Part shown: piece after piece, positions 8,128-14,944 of the stretch
Layout: each line of letters begins with the position of its first letter
Position numbering within the stretch: position 1 is the stretch's first letter
NCBI RefSeq assembly: GCF_003362725.1
Contig: NZ_QKTV01000002.1
Location: forward strand, 353,741-417,740
Origin: Winogradskyella aurantiaca
Lineage (GTDB): Bacteria > Bacteroidota > Bacteroidia > Flavobacteriales > Flavobacteriaceae
DNA length: 64,000 bases
Direction of reading: 5' to 3'
Translations under genes and position numbers: made by a program
The notes under the pieces: generated by a model
The model's input: the letters and a program-made list of their open reading frames with translations, nothing else
Told to the model about the DNA's origin: nothing
Database searches by the model: none

Positions 8128-8772
8128 ATGCGAAGCCTATTTCTTATAATATTAATTTCAACATTCTCTATACTTGGGGCTCAGGAGGTAAAACTGATCA
8201 CCTGGAAAGATTTGGAGGCGCCTGTTGATTTTGAGGACCCATATGAAAAACTGGAATTAAAACAGCTTCAGCAACTTGGAGAACTGGCTTATTATCGAGA
8301 AATAGAGGCCATGGACAAGTCTGAACTGACCAAATATGAATTATCGCGCAAAGACAGTATAATCAAATGGCTGAAAGCGGATAAAATAGACTATGAGTAT
8401 TTGTTTGAAATCCGACCAAAGGTGGAGGCGATGCGCGCCAAACGTGGCACAGAACTGAATACAAAACTTAATAACGCCAATATAGAAATTTCAGGTTATT
8501 TACTTCCCCTTAATTTTGAACAAGGCAAGGCCAATGAATTCCTATTGGTCCCCTGGGTAGGTGCCTGTATCCATACACCAGCACCACCCAAAAACCAGAT
8601 CATCTTTGTTAAAACCAAAGATTGGATGGACGCCGTTGAGCTATTTGATCCTGTTATGCTATCGGGAAAACTATCCGTCGAAGAGCAAATATCGGACCTA
8701 TTCCTTGGGGATGGAACAACCCAAATCAATACCGGCTACAGCATCATTAACGGCACTATTTTTAAGTTCTAG
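8128..8772 (+). CDS. DUF3299 domain-containing exported protein
   Basis: A 214-residue protein with a signal peptide (about residues 1-18, ending in G-A-Q). The N-terminal part has the W-K-D-L-E-A-P segment, the middle is helical and charged, and the C-terminal DUF3299 core shows I-S-G-Y-L-L-P-L, then L-L-V-P-W-V-G-A-C-I-H-T-P-A-P-P with a conserved Cys-x-His that could bind metal. DUF3299 proteins are recurrent partners of ABC ATPase/FtsX-permease pairs. It lies 5 nt after the permease and is presumably in the same operon, acting in the periplasm. Confidence 0.85.
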   Translation: MRSLFLIILISTFSILGAQEVKLITWKDLEAPVDFEDPYEKLELKQLQQLGELAYYREIEAMDKSELTKYELSRKDSIIKWLKADKIDYEYLFEIRPKVEAMRAKRGTELNTKLNNANIEISGYLLPLNFEQGKANEFLLVPWVGACIHTPAPPKNQIIFVKTKDWMDAVELFDPVMLSGKLSVEEQISDLFLGDGTTQINTGYSIINGTIFKF

Positions 8773-8812
8773 GCAATTCTAAGTATCTTGGCATTGGTAA
8801 GTTGCCTAAGCA

Positions 8813-9430
8813 ATGATTGAATTTATAACCGAACTCTTTTTAATTTTTGCGGTCATTGACCCTATTGGATCTATTCCGGTATACGTTGAGGCAACCAAAA
8901 AGTTTGGCCTAGCGGACAAAAAGAAAATTGCCATTCGTTCCTGTGCCATTGCTTTCTTTATTCTGCTATTCTTCATTGTTGTGGGGCAGTTTATTTTAGA
9001 GGGTATGTCTGTTACGCTGGATGCTTTTCAGATTTCAGGTGGTGTGATTCTCTTTTTATTTGCCACAACCATGATTTTAGGTGATGGCAAACCCGAACGC
9101 GAAAAGAGCAATATTACCAATTACAAACAGGTCACCATATTTCCTATTGCCATTCCGTCTTTGGCATCTCCAGGAGCCATTTTGACGGTTGTCCTTTTAA
9201 CAGACAATCATTTGTACTCTATTGGTGAGCAAGGGGTGACCACATTACAAGTGTTGATTATTCTAGTCCTCACAGCGGCTATCTTATTGGCTGCTAATTA
9301 TCTTCAAAAAATCATTGGAGATTACGGAATAACAGTCATTAGTAAGATCATGGGGTTAATCCTGGCGGCCTATGCGGTGCAAAGTATCCTTACCGGAATA
9401 TCGCATTTTTTTGGATTAGTACTCGAATAA
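8813..9430 (+). CDS. MarC family integral membrane protein
   Basis: A 205-residue MarC/UPF0056 family membrane protein with six predicted helices. Family landmarks are present: the N-terminal A-V-I-D-P-I-G-S-I-P-V-Y motif (about residues 14-25), G-G-V-I-L-F-L-F-A and F-P-I-A-I-P-S-L-A-S-P-G-A-I. The family is conserved but its transport substrate is unsettled; amino acid export has been suggested for relatives. It lies 40 nt after DUF3299, so could be part of that transcript. It converges with dsbD, leaving only 4 nt between stops and no visible terminator. Confidence 0.9.
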   Translation: MIEFITELFLIFAVIDPIGSIPVYVEATKKFGLADKKKIAIRSCAIAFFILLFFIVVGQFILEGMSVTLDAFQISGGVILFLFATTMILGDGKPEREKSNITNYKQVTIFPIAIPSLASPGAILTVVLLTDNHLYSIGEQGVTTLQVLIILVLTAAILLAANYLQKIIGDYGITVISKIMGLILAAYAVQSILTGISHFFGLVLE

Positions 9431-9434
9431 GTAA

Positions 9435-11405
9435 TTACTCCCGGAAGTTTTCCAAACCCTTTTGCAACCAATCAAAATACTCGTCAGCATCTGGAGTATA
9501 AGCAGTTGTAGCATTTAATAATTCCATATCATGATTTAACAAAATATAGTAGGGCTGAGAGTTGTTTTGAAAATTAAGTGTTTGCAACGTTCCCCATTTA
9601 TCGCCAATAGTTTTGATGGTCTTAACTGTACCATTGGTACGCAGATAGTTGAACTGTTCATCTTCAGGCATAATACTACGATCATCCACATAAAGCGATA
9701 TAATCACAAATTCTTCATTGAGCATATCATAAACATCAGCAGTACTCCAAACCTGCTCTTCCATTTTACGACAGTTGACGCAAGCCCACCCTGTAAAGTC
9801 GAGCATAATCGGTTTATTCTCATCTTTGGCTACCTCAAGTCCCTCATCAAGATCTTTATAACAATTTAGGTTTAAGGGACAGTCGGATTCTTTCTCATAA
9901 ATGCTATAAAACATTGGAGGAGGAAATCCACTAAGCGCCTTCAAGTTGGCATGTGCTGTATTAGTAAGACCTGGAATTAAATAAATAACAAAGGCCAAAG
10001 TTAAGACAGCTGTTATCCAGCGTCCCTTGCTAATTTTCTGCAAAGGTCCGTCGTGTGGGAACTTAATTTTACCAATGAGGTACAGAATCAAGCCCAGTCC
10101 AATCAAAATCCATAATCCAATAAATACCTCACGTTTCAGAAGCCCCCAGTGTTGCACCAAATCCGCATTGGAAAGAAACTTTAAGGCTAGGGCTAATTCT
10201 ATAAAGCCTAAAACTACCTTAACGGTATTTAACCAGCCGCCACTCTTTGGAAGGGAATTCAACCAGTTTGGAAACATGGCAAATAATGAGAATGGCAGTG
10301 CCAATGCCAAACCAAATCCACTCATACCAAGGGTTAATTGCATGGCGCCCGCATCAGAAGACAGACTGCTTCCTAATAAGGTTCCTAAAATAGGCCCTGT
10401 ACAAGAAAACGAGACAATGGCTAAAGTAATGGCCATAAAAAAGATTCCAATGATACCCCCAATGCTATTGGCCTTACTATCTAAAGCATTACTCCAAGAG
10501 GCCGGTAAGGTCAACTCAAAATATCCAAAGAATGAAAAAGCAAACACCATGAAGATCACAAAGAAGATAATGTTAAGTGTGACGTTGGTAGAAATATTGT
10601 TTAAAATCTCCGGATCTAAGGTGTCTAAAAGATGAAACGGTAAACTCAATAAGACGTAAATCAGGAAAATGAAAAAACCATACAACACCGAATTAAAGGT
10701 TCCTTTCTTTTTATTCTGACCACTTTTTGTAAAAAAGGATACAGTTAATGGTATCATAGGAAATACACAGGGAGTTAGTAAGGCAATTAATCCTCCTAAA
10801 AATCCTAGAAAAAAGATGCTGAGATTGCTTTTCTCTTTTATGGTTTCTTCTTCAAAATCATCCCATCCTGACACCTTTAAATCGAGAGCCTGAGACAGGG
10901 CTTTACTCCTATCGTCTAATTCTGCACTACCAACACTGGACGCGGTGGTTCCGCCTAAGCCAATAAGAAAGGTATAATCTGCAGGTATGCATTTTTGGTC
11001 ATCGCATACCTGGTAGTCCACCATGACCTCAATCTGTTCCAATAAAGGATTTGTGAGTTTGATCCGCTGTTTAAAAACTGCAAACCCTTCAAATTTTTTG
11101 ACTTCTAACTCAAATATCTTGTCGTACTTGGGAGCCACCTCAGGCTCAGAGGTTGTTCCTACAAGTTGGTAGCCTTGATCCTGTCCCAAATACTCAAAAT
11201 AAGTTGGTAATGGCCCATCGGTTTCTTCCTGTGAATACATGTACCAACCTTGGTCTATGGTTGCAGAAAAGACCAGTTCCCACACACCTTCAGAAATCTC
11301 TTTAGTATTGTGGGTCCAGGTGACAGGCTCCAGAACCTGAGCTTGGCCTAGGTTGAAGCATATAAAGAATAAAGCTATAATAAATTTAGGGATGGTAAGT
11401 CTCAT
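9435..11405 (-). CDS. dsbD: Protein-disulfide reductase DsbD-like (membrane thiol reductant exporter)
   Basis: A 656-residue fusion typical of DsbD. After a signal peptide (about 1-23) comes the N-terminal periplasmic domain with the redox pair C-D-D-Q-K-C (about 133-138). The central eight-helix membrane domain carries Cys in T-P-C-V-F-P and in S-F-S-C-T-G-P. The C-terminal thioredoxin domain has W-A-C-V-N-C-R-K near residue 540. It moves electrons from cytoplasmic thioredoxin to periplasmic thiol proteins. A longer start (GTG at 11423) is possible, but a TACATTTG promoter box at 11423-11430 favours the ATG at 11405, which begins the natural signal peptide. The upstream rhodanese has a terminator, so dsbD is probably its own unit. 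Confidence 0.9.
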   Translation of the reverse strand: MRLTIPKFIIALFFICFNLGQAQVLEPVTWTHNTKEISEGVWELVFSATIDQGWYMYSQEETDGPLPTYFEYLGQDQGYQLVGTTSEPEVAPKYDKIFELEVKKFEGFAVFKQRIKLTNPLLEQIEVMVDYQVCDDQKCIPADYTFLIGLGGTTASSVGSAELDDRSKALSQALDLKVSGWDDFEEETIKEKSNLSIFFLGFLGGLIALLTPCVFPMIPLTVSFFTKSGQNKKKGTFNSVLYGFFIFLIYVLLSLPFHLLDTLDPEILNNISTNVTLNIIFFVIFMVFAFSFFGYFELTLPASWSNALDSKANSIGGIIGIFFMAITLAIVSFSCTGPILGTLLGSSLSSDAGAMQLTLGMSGFGLALALPFSLFAMFPNWLNSLPKSGGWLNTVKVVLGFIELALALKFLSNADLVQHWGLLKREVFIGLWILIGLGLILYLIGKIKFPHDGPLQKISKGRWITAVLTLAFVIYLIPGLTNTAHANLKALSGFPPPMFYSIYEKESDCPLNLNCYKDLDEGLEVAKDENKPIMLDFTGWACVNCRKMEEQVWSTADVYDMLNEEFVIISLYVDDRSIMPEDEQFNYLRTNGTVKTIKTIGDKWGTLQTLNFQNNSQPYYILLNHDMELLNATTAYTPDADEYFDWLQKGLENFRE

Positions 11406-11422
11406 CAAATATTGCGTTTGCA

Positions 11423-11430
11423 CAAATGTA
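11423..11430 (-). promoter_or_regulatory. Bacteroidota -7 promoter element TACATTTG for dsbD
   Basis: Exact TAnnTTTG match on the minus strand, 17 nt before the dsbD ATG and just downstream of the rhodanese operon terminator. No clear -33 TTG. Confidence 0.5.
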
Positions 11431-11493
11431 CATTTTGAGCTCGAATTGCCCTATTGACTCTTGAGAATTTATAAAACCGTTAAGAATTGAACC

Positions 11494-11519
11494 AAAAAAA
11501 ACCAGCGCTATGGCTGGGT
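11494..11519 (-). terminator. Rho-independent terminator of the rhodanese operon
   Basis: On the minus strand the stem CCAGC/GCTGG is followed by eight T. It overlaps the stop codon of the rhodanese lipoprotein gene, so the 3' UTR is only the terminator. Confidence 0.8.
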
Positions 11520-11933
11520 CTTTTGTTTGATGGCACCACCAATCTCAATATCTTCTGAATGCCGCCATTTACTAATACCACCTTCCAGTTCGTAGATTTT
11601 TTCAAATCCGGCTTCCTTCAATTTTTTAGCACATTCAGCACTACGCTTTCCAGATTTACAATAGAGGATAACTGGTTTGGTTTTATCCAACTCCTTCACA
11701 TCTTCATCAAATGTAGGAGATCTGAAATCAATATTTTGTGAATTTGCTATATGTTCTTGTTGATATTCCTCTGGAGTGCGTACATCCACCAACTGCACAT
11801 CTTCTTGTTCTAAAATATCTTGCATCTCTTGTGCAGAAACCAACTGTACTTCGGAACTGACTTTTTCTCCATTTAAACAACTGGATACTGCCAGAATCAA
11901 TCCTAACAGTAATGTATATGTGATTTTTTTCAT
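11508..11933 (-). CDS. Rhodanese-like domain lipoprotein
   Basis: A 141-residue single-domain rhodanese exported as a lipoprotein: the N-terminus has a hydrophobic stretch and lipobox A-V-S-S-C with Cys19. The rhodanese domain spans about 33-137 and has D-V-R-T-P-E-E-Y and the active-site loop C-K-S-G-K-R-S with Cys92, so sulfur-carrying chemistry is possible. It is located in the periplasm or outer membrane by inference, and lies 7 nt after a second, cytoplasmic rhodanese, forming a two-gene operon next to DsbD and thioredoxin-like genes. Confidence 0.88.
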   Translation of the reverse strand: MKKITYTLLLGLILAVSSCLNGEKVSSEVQLVSAQEMQDILEQEDVQLVDVRTPEEYQQEHIANSQNIDFRSPTFDEDVKELDKTKPVILYCKSGKRSAECAKKLKEAGFEKIYELEGGISKWRHSEDIEIGGAIKQKTQP

Positions 11934-11940
11934 GCTATAA

Positions 11941-12261
11941 TTAATCAGAAATTAATGCGGTTTCACCAGTCCATTCAGAAAAACCACCAACTAAATTAAA
12001 GGTTTGTTCAAACCCTAATTGATTCATAACGGCACAGGCCTGAGCACTTCTTCCTCCAGCTTTACAATACACATAATAATTTTTATTCTTGTCTAGTTTC
12101 TCTACTTCTTCCAGAAAACCCTGACCTTTGTAAATATCAATATGCACCGCATTTGGAATAATTCCTTCAGCTACCTCTGCATCTGTTCTAACGTCCAAAA
12201 CAACCGCATTCGTATCGGCATTCAGCTGTTTTGTCCAATTTTCTTGACTTAAATCGCTCAT
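11941..12261 (-). CDS. Rhodanese-like domain protein (cytoplasmic)
   Basis: A 106-residue protein consisting of one rhodanese domain without signal peptide. It shows L-D-V-R-T-D-A-E-V, the cis loop, and active-site loop C-K-A-G-G-R-S with Cys66, followed by the typical C-terminal L-V-G-G-F-S-E-W. Single-domain rhodaneses transfer or carry persulfide sulfur; the partner is unknown. It is the first gene of a minus-strand operon with the rhodanese lipoprotein 7 nt downstream; a TAnnTTTG box lies 19 nt upstream of its start. Confidence 0.9.
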   Translation of the reverse strand: MSDLSQENWTKQLNADTNAVVLDVRTDAEVAEGIIPNAVHIDIYKGQGFLEEVEKLDKNKNYYVYCKAGGRSAQACAVMNQLGFEQTFNLVGGFSEWTGETALISD

Positions 12262-12280
12262 TATGAAGCTAATTCTTAAA

Positions 12281-12288
12281 CAAAATTA
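12281..12288 (-). promoter_or_regulatory. Bacteroidota -7 promoter element TAATTTTG for the rhodanese operon
   Basis: Exact TAnnTTTG match on the minus strand, 19 nt before the rhodanese start and directly after the terminator of the redoxin operon, where a new promoter is expected. Confidence 0.5.
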
Positions 12289-12310
12289 ACATTTTGTTAT
12301 GATATAGACG

Positions 12311-12345
12311 AAAAAAAACCCGAAGTGTTACACTACGGGTTTAAA
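12311..12345 (-). terminator. Rho-independent terminator of the tlpA-like/redoxin operon
   Basis: On the minus strand a stem ACCCG-t-AGTG / CACT-t-CGGGT with a TAA loop and one T-T mismatch is followed by eight T. It lies about 50 nt after the redoxin stop. The plus-strand side is also T-rich. Confidence 0.85.
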
Positions 12346-12393
12346 TTTAACATCAATAATGAATATTGACAGTATTGCTATGATAACTTGTGG

Positions 12394-12999
12394 TTATACC
12401 TTTATAGAGCAACCAACTGCTCTAGTCTCAGTAGTTGGTACTTCTTTACCATCTAAAAGAGCATCTACAGCTTCTTCAACATATTTTGTATTGACCATAC
12501 TAGCGTCCTGATAATTGTCATCGATGGCACCGATATACTTCACCTCATTTCCGCGCTTGGTGCGTTCAAGAACATAAACATGAGGCGTTTTAGTAGCACC
12601 ATACTGCGGATAAATTTTTTGACCCTTATCCATTAAGTACGGAAAGGTAAATCCTTTAGCCTTGGCTCTTGCTTGCATCGCTTCCATCTTATCACCAGGC
12701 TTTACATCTGTATTATTAGGCATAATAGCAATTACAGGGTATCCCTTATCAGCATATTTCTTATCCAATTCAATAATGCGGTCTTCATAAGCCACCGCAT
12801 ATGGACAAGTGTTACAAGTAAAAATGACGATGAAACCTTTGGCATCCTTGTAATCAGATAAGGAAACCATTTTGCCATCAATATTTTCTAATTCAAAATC
12901 GGTGGCAATGTCACCTACCTTATAACCACCTTTATCAGCAGTAAAGGCAGTTGTGCCCACCAATACCAATAGAGCCACAAATAGTTTTAGAGTTTTCAT
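12394..12999 (-). CDS. Exported redoxin / thioredoxin-family protein
   Basis: A 201-residue thioredoxin-fold protein of the AhpC/TSA-redoxin type, with a signal peptide (about 1-21). The active-site region F-T-C-N-T-C-P-Y places a C-x-x-C pair at Cys62 and Cys65. The later T-K-T-P-H-V-Y-V-L contains the cis-Pro. An additional Cys sits close to the C-terminus (V-G-C-S-I). Related proteins are periplasmic thiol oxidoreductases or peroxide-handling proteins with undefined partners. It follows the TlpA-like lipoprotein gene by 12 nt and is likely co-transcribed with it; a strong terminator follows. Confidence 0.88.
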   Translation of the reverse strand: MKTLKLFVALLVLVGTTAFTADKGGYKVGDIATDFELENIDGKMVSLSDYKDAKGFIVIFTCNTCPYAVAYEDRIIELDKKYADKGYPVIAIMPNNTDVKPGDKMEAMQARAKAKGFTFPYLMDKGQKIYPQYGATKTPHVYVLERTKRGNEVKYIGAIDDNYQDASMVNTKYVEEAVDALLDGKEVPTTETRAVGCSIKV

Positions 13000-13011
13000 A
13001 ATACAATTGGT

Positions 13012-13554
13012 TTAATTTATAAATTCTTTGATTTCTGTTTCTAATTCTTCATAGGTAAAGGATCGCTCATAAAATTTACGCTTTCCATTCTTATAAATAA
13101 TGGTAGCCGGCAAAGCCCCAGACCAAGTACTGTCGATTGCCGGAATCCAACGATTCTGGTCCACATCATCTAAAGCTACAACTGTAGACTTTAAATCATG
13201 TTTTTCAAGAAAGGGCACAAGCTTCGACTCATATTTACGGGGGAAATCCAGGCTAACTAATAACAATTCCAAATTATGCTTTTTATAGGTATCCCCTATC
13301 TGTTCAAAATACGGTAACTCTTTAATGCAAGGTGCGCACCAGGTAGCCCAAAAATTAACGACATGAATCTTATCATCTTCTTTATTAATTAATGGAGCCA
13401 GGCCATCGTAGTCATATACCTCAAAAGGAAGATTATCATAATTCTTCTTATTTCCAGATACGGTTTCTTTGGTATTAGTAGAGGCCACAGGTGTCTTGGC
13501 TTCCTTTTTGCAAGACATAACCAAAACACAAATGCATAAGAGTAGGTATTTCAT
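13012..13554 (-). CDS. TlpA-family thioredoxin-like lipoprotein
   Basis: A 180-residue lipoprotein: lipobox L-V-M-S-C with Cys15, a short Ser/Thr/Lys linker, then a TlpA/ResA-like thioredoxin domain with V-V-N-F-W-A-T-W-C-A-P-C (Cys73, Cys76) and cis-Pro in A-L-P-A-T-I. Such membrane-anchored reductants take electrons from DsbD/CcdA-type proteins and reduce periplasmic thiols. It is the first gene of the minus-strand pair with the redoxin and is divergent from marR with about 100 nt between. Confidence 0.9.
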   Translation of the reverse strand: MKYLLLCICVLVMSCKKEAKTPVASTNTKETVSGNKKNYDNLPFEVYDYDGLAPLINKEDDKIHVVNFWATWCAPCIKELPYFEQIGDTYKKHNLELLLVSLDFPRKYESKLVPFLEKHDLKSTVVALDDVDQNRWIPAIDSTWSGALPATIIYKNGKRKFYERSFTYEELETEIKEFIN

Positions 13555-13627
13555 AGTCTAAAATTAACCATGAAAATACCCTACCCTAAAAGTTTAACAA
13601 AATATTAAAGCAGACACATCCAATTTA

Positions 13628-13643
13628 ATATACATTTGTATAT
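13628..13643. promoter_or_regulatory. Palindromic operator candidate ATATACA-TT-TGTATAT
   Basis: A perfect 7-bp inverted repeat with a 2-nt centre, lying 14 nt upstream of the marR GTG start and completely overlapping its TAnnTTTG box. MarR-family regulators bind such AT-rich palindromes as dimers, so autoregulation is likely, and the divergent tlpA-like promoter could also be affected. Assignment to this MarR is inference. Confidence 0.55.
13631..13638 (+). promoter_or_regulatory. Bacteroidota -7 promoter element TACATTTG for marR-yceI
   Basis: Exact TAnnTTTG match, 18 nt before the GTG start and embedded in the palindrome at 13628-13643. Confidence 0.5.
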
Positions 13644-13656
13644 ACAATTGTTGTAG

Positions 13657-14112
13657 GTGAAAGAATTAAAAGAATTATTAAAAACAAAGGAAAGCTTGCC
13701 CCTATCTCGAGCAACAGTTATTAGCATAATGCATAGTAACAGTTGGATAAAGGACGGTTTACTTACTTGTTTAAAACCTTTTGATCTTTCAATAGAACAA
13801 TTTAATGTGTTGAGAATCCTAAGAGGACAAGATGGATCCACCATCAATCTTCAAGATATACAAGAACGTATGGTTAATAAAATGAGCAATACTACCCGAT
13901 TGGTCGATAAGCTCATTTCCAAAGATTTGGTTGAAAGAAGCATTTGCGAAAACAATAGAAGAAAGGTTGATATTGGGATAACGTCCAAAGGATTGAAGTT
14001 ACTTAAAGAGATTGATCCACTTATTGATGCCAAGGAATCTGAATTGACTTCACAACTCAACAATAAAGAACTTGAAATATTGAATACTCTTTTATTAAAA
14101 CTCAAAAATTGA
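13657..14112 (+). CDS. MarR family transcriptional regulator
   Basis: A 151-residue winged-helix MarR protein. The N-terminal dimerisation helices are followed by L-R-I-L-R-G-Q (about 48-54), a recognition-helix region with N-K-M-S-N-T-T-R-L-V-D-K-L, and the wing D-I-G-I-T-S-K-G. The start is GTG; an in-frame stop six codons or fewer upstream rules out a longer form, and the next ATG (about 13727) would delete the first helix. It overlaps a palindrome-plus-promoter just upstream and is followed 9 nt later by yceI, a MarR-YceI pairing frequent in Bacteroidota. Confidence 0.88.
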   Translation: MKELKELLKTKESLPLSRATVISIMHSNSWIKDGLLTCLKPFDLSIEQFNVLRILRGQDGSTINLQDIQERMVNKMSNTTRLVDKLISKDLVERSICENNRRKVDIGITSKGLKLLKEIDPLIDAKESELTSQLNNKELEILNTLLLKLKN

Positions 14113-14121
14113 ATTAAAATC

Positions 14122-14691
14122 ATGAAAACCAAAACAACAAAAATTGCAACGCTTTTTGTCTTAGCTCTTGGACTAATGTCATTTACAGCGTTAAAAGAAA
14201 TGACAGTAGATGTAAGTAAAAGTACCGTTACATGGAGAGGATATAAGGTAACAGGTCAGCACGAAGGCACCATTAATTTAAAAAGTGGTGTTCTAATGTT
14301 TGATGGAAAGACCTTAACAGGTGGAAAGTTTGTGATGGATATGGCATCTATCAACACTACAGATTTGGAAGGAGATTACAAAGGTAAATTAGACGGTCAC
14401 CTAAAGTCACCTGACTTTTTTGGCGTAGAAAAGCATCCAACTGCTAAGTTTGAAATTACAAAAGCTGTTAAGAAAGGTGATGTTTATACTGTAACCGGAG
14501 ATCTAACTATTAAAGCAATTACCAACCCGGTGACATTTGAAATGACTGTTAATGGGGATACAGCTTCTGCCAGCTTAAAAATAGATAGAGCAAAATATGA
14601 TGTTAAATATGGTTCTGGAAGTTTCTTTGACAATCTAGGAGACAAAACCATCTATGACGAATTTGATTTGAACGTTAACCTAACGTTCTAA
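14122..14691 (+). CDS. yceI: YceI family exported lipid-binding-like protein
   Basis: A 189-residue protein with a signal peptide (about 1-22) and a complete YceI lipocalin-like domain: D-V-S-K-S-T-V-T-W-R-G-Y near the start, a G-K-L-D-G-H-L-K-S-P-D-F-F motif (about 90-102), K-H-P-T-A-K-F-E-I and a final D-E-F-D-L-N-V-N-L strand. YceI proteins bind isoprenoid or amphiphilic molecules in the periplasm and are often induced by stress. It is the second gene of a marR-yceI operon, followed by a strong terminator. Confidence 0.92.
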   Translation: MKTKTTKIATLFVLALGLMSFTALKEMTVDVSKSTVTWRGYKVTGQHEGTINLKSGVLMFDGKTLTGGKFVMDMASINTTDLEGDYKGKLDGHLKSPDFFGVEKHPTAKFEITKAVKKGDVYTVTGDLTIKAITNPVTFEMTVNGDTASASLKIDRAKYDVKYGSGSFFDNLGDKTIYDEFDLNVNLTF

Positions 14692-14725
14692 ACGATTTGA
14701 TTGATTAATAGCAAATTTAGGTTAT

Positions 14726-14761
14726 GATTCCTGTTCGACGTTCCGGCAGGAATCTTTTTTT
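14726..14761 (+). terminator. Rho-independent terminator of marR-yceI
   Basis: Perfect 8-bp stem GATTCCTG / CAGGAATC with a 13-nt loop followed by seven T; 35 nt after the yceI stop. Confidence 0.92.
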
Positions 14762-14768
14762 AAATTAG

Positions 14769-14799
14769 TTTGAAATCAAAAGTTTGCTTTATATATTTG
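14769..14799 (+). promoter_or_regulatory. trp operon promoter (TTG -N20- TATATTTG)
   Basis: TTG at 14769-14771, a 20-nt spacer and an exact TAnnTTTG box at 14792-14799: both Bacteroidota promoter elements at near-consensus spacing. The box ends 8 nt before the leader peptide ATG, so the leader mRNA would have almost no 5' UTR. Confidence 0.65.
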
Positions 14800-14807
14800 A
14801 GCTTTAA

Positions 14808-14858
14808 ATGAAAAAACTAAATCAACATACTTGGTGGTGGAATGCATATGACTCATAG
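14808..14858 (+). CDS. trpL: trp operon leader peptide
   Basis: A 16-codon ORF, too short for routine gene finders, encoding M-K-K-L-N-Q-H-T-W-W-W-N-A-Y-D-S and ending in TAG. Three consecutive TGG codons lie at 14832-14840. It sits between the trp promoter and an intrinsic terminator (14894-14926) ahead of trpE. This is the classical design of a ribosome-mediated attenuator: scarcity of charged tRNA-Trp stalls the ribosome at the Trp codons and prevents the terminator. The symbol trpL is used by analogy with enterobacterial trp leaders; there is no sequence homology to them that I can judge. Confidence 0.85.
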   Translation: MKKLNQHTWWWNAYDS

Positions 14859-14916
14859 TCGTGAGCAGACCTTGTATGTAAAAAATATAAAATAGGGCTT
14901 GTCATCACGACAAGCC
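14848..14916 (+). promoter_or_regulatory. trp attenuator: competing pause hairpin, antiterminator and terminator
   Basis: Three mutually exclusive pairings can be drawn by hand. Hairpin 1:2 pairs ATGACT (14848-14853) with AGTCGT (14857-14862), one G-U. The antiterminator pairs GTCGTGA (14858-14864) with TCACGAC (14905-14911), 7 Watson-Crick pairs, consuming the loop and part of the right arm of the terminator. The terminator pairs GGCTTGTC (14896-14903) with GACAAGCC (14909-14916). A ribosome stalled on Trp codons would cover the left arm of 1:2 and release the antiterminator strand; a ribosome at the stop codon (14856-14858) would cover that strand and allow termination. Mechanism is inferred; the sequences are seen. 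Confidence 0.75.
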
Positions 14917-14926
14917 TTTATTTTTT
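14894..14926 (+). terminator. Intrinsic terminator of the trp leader (attenuator)
   Basis: Perfect 8-bp stem GGCTTGTC / GACAAGCC with a 5-nt loop ATCAC and a T-rich tail (TTTATTTTTT), ending 19 nt before the trpE ATG. Confidence 0.92.
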
Positions 14927-14944
14927 GGACTAAGATTGCTGAAG

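Noticed and set aside
10027..10635. 202-codon ORF antisense to dsbD
   Set aside because: It lies fully inside the dsbD membrane domain, with unusual composition and no known family; dsbD is intact and conserved.
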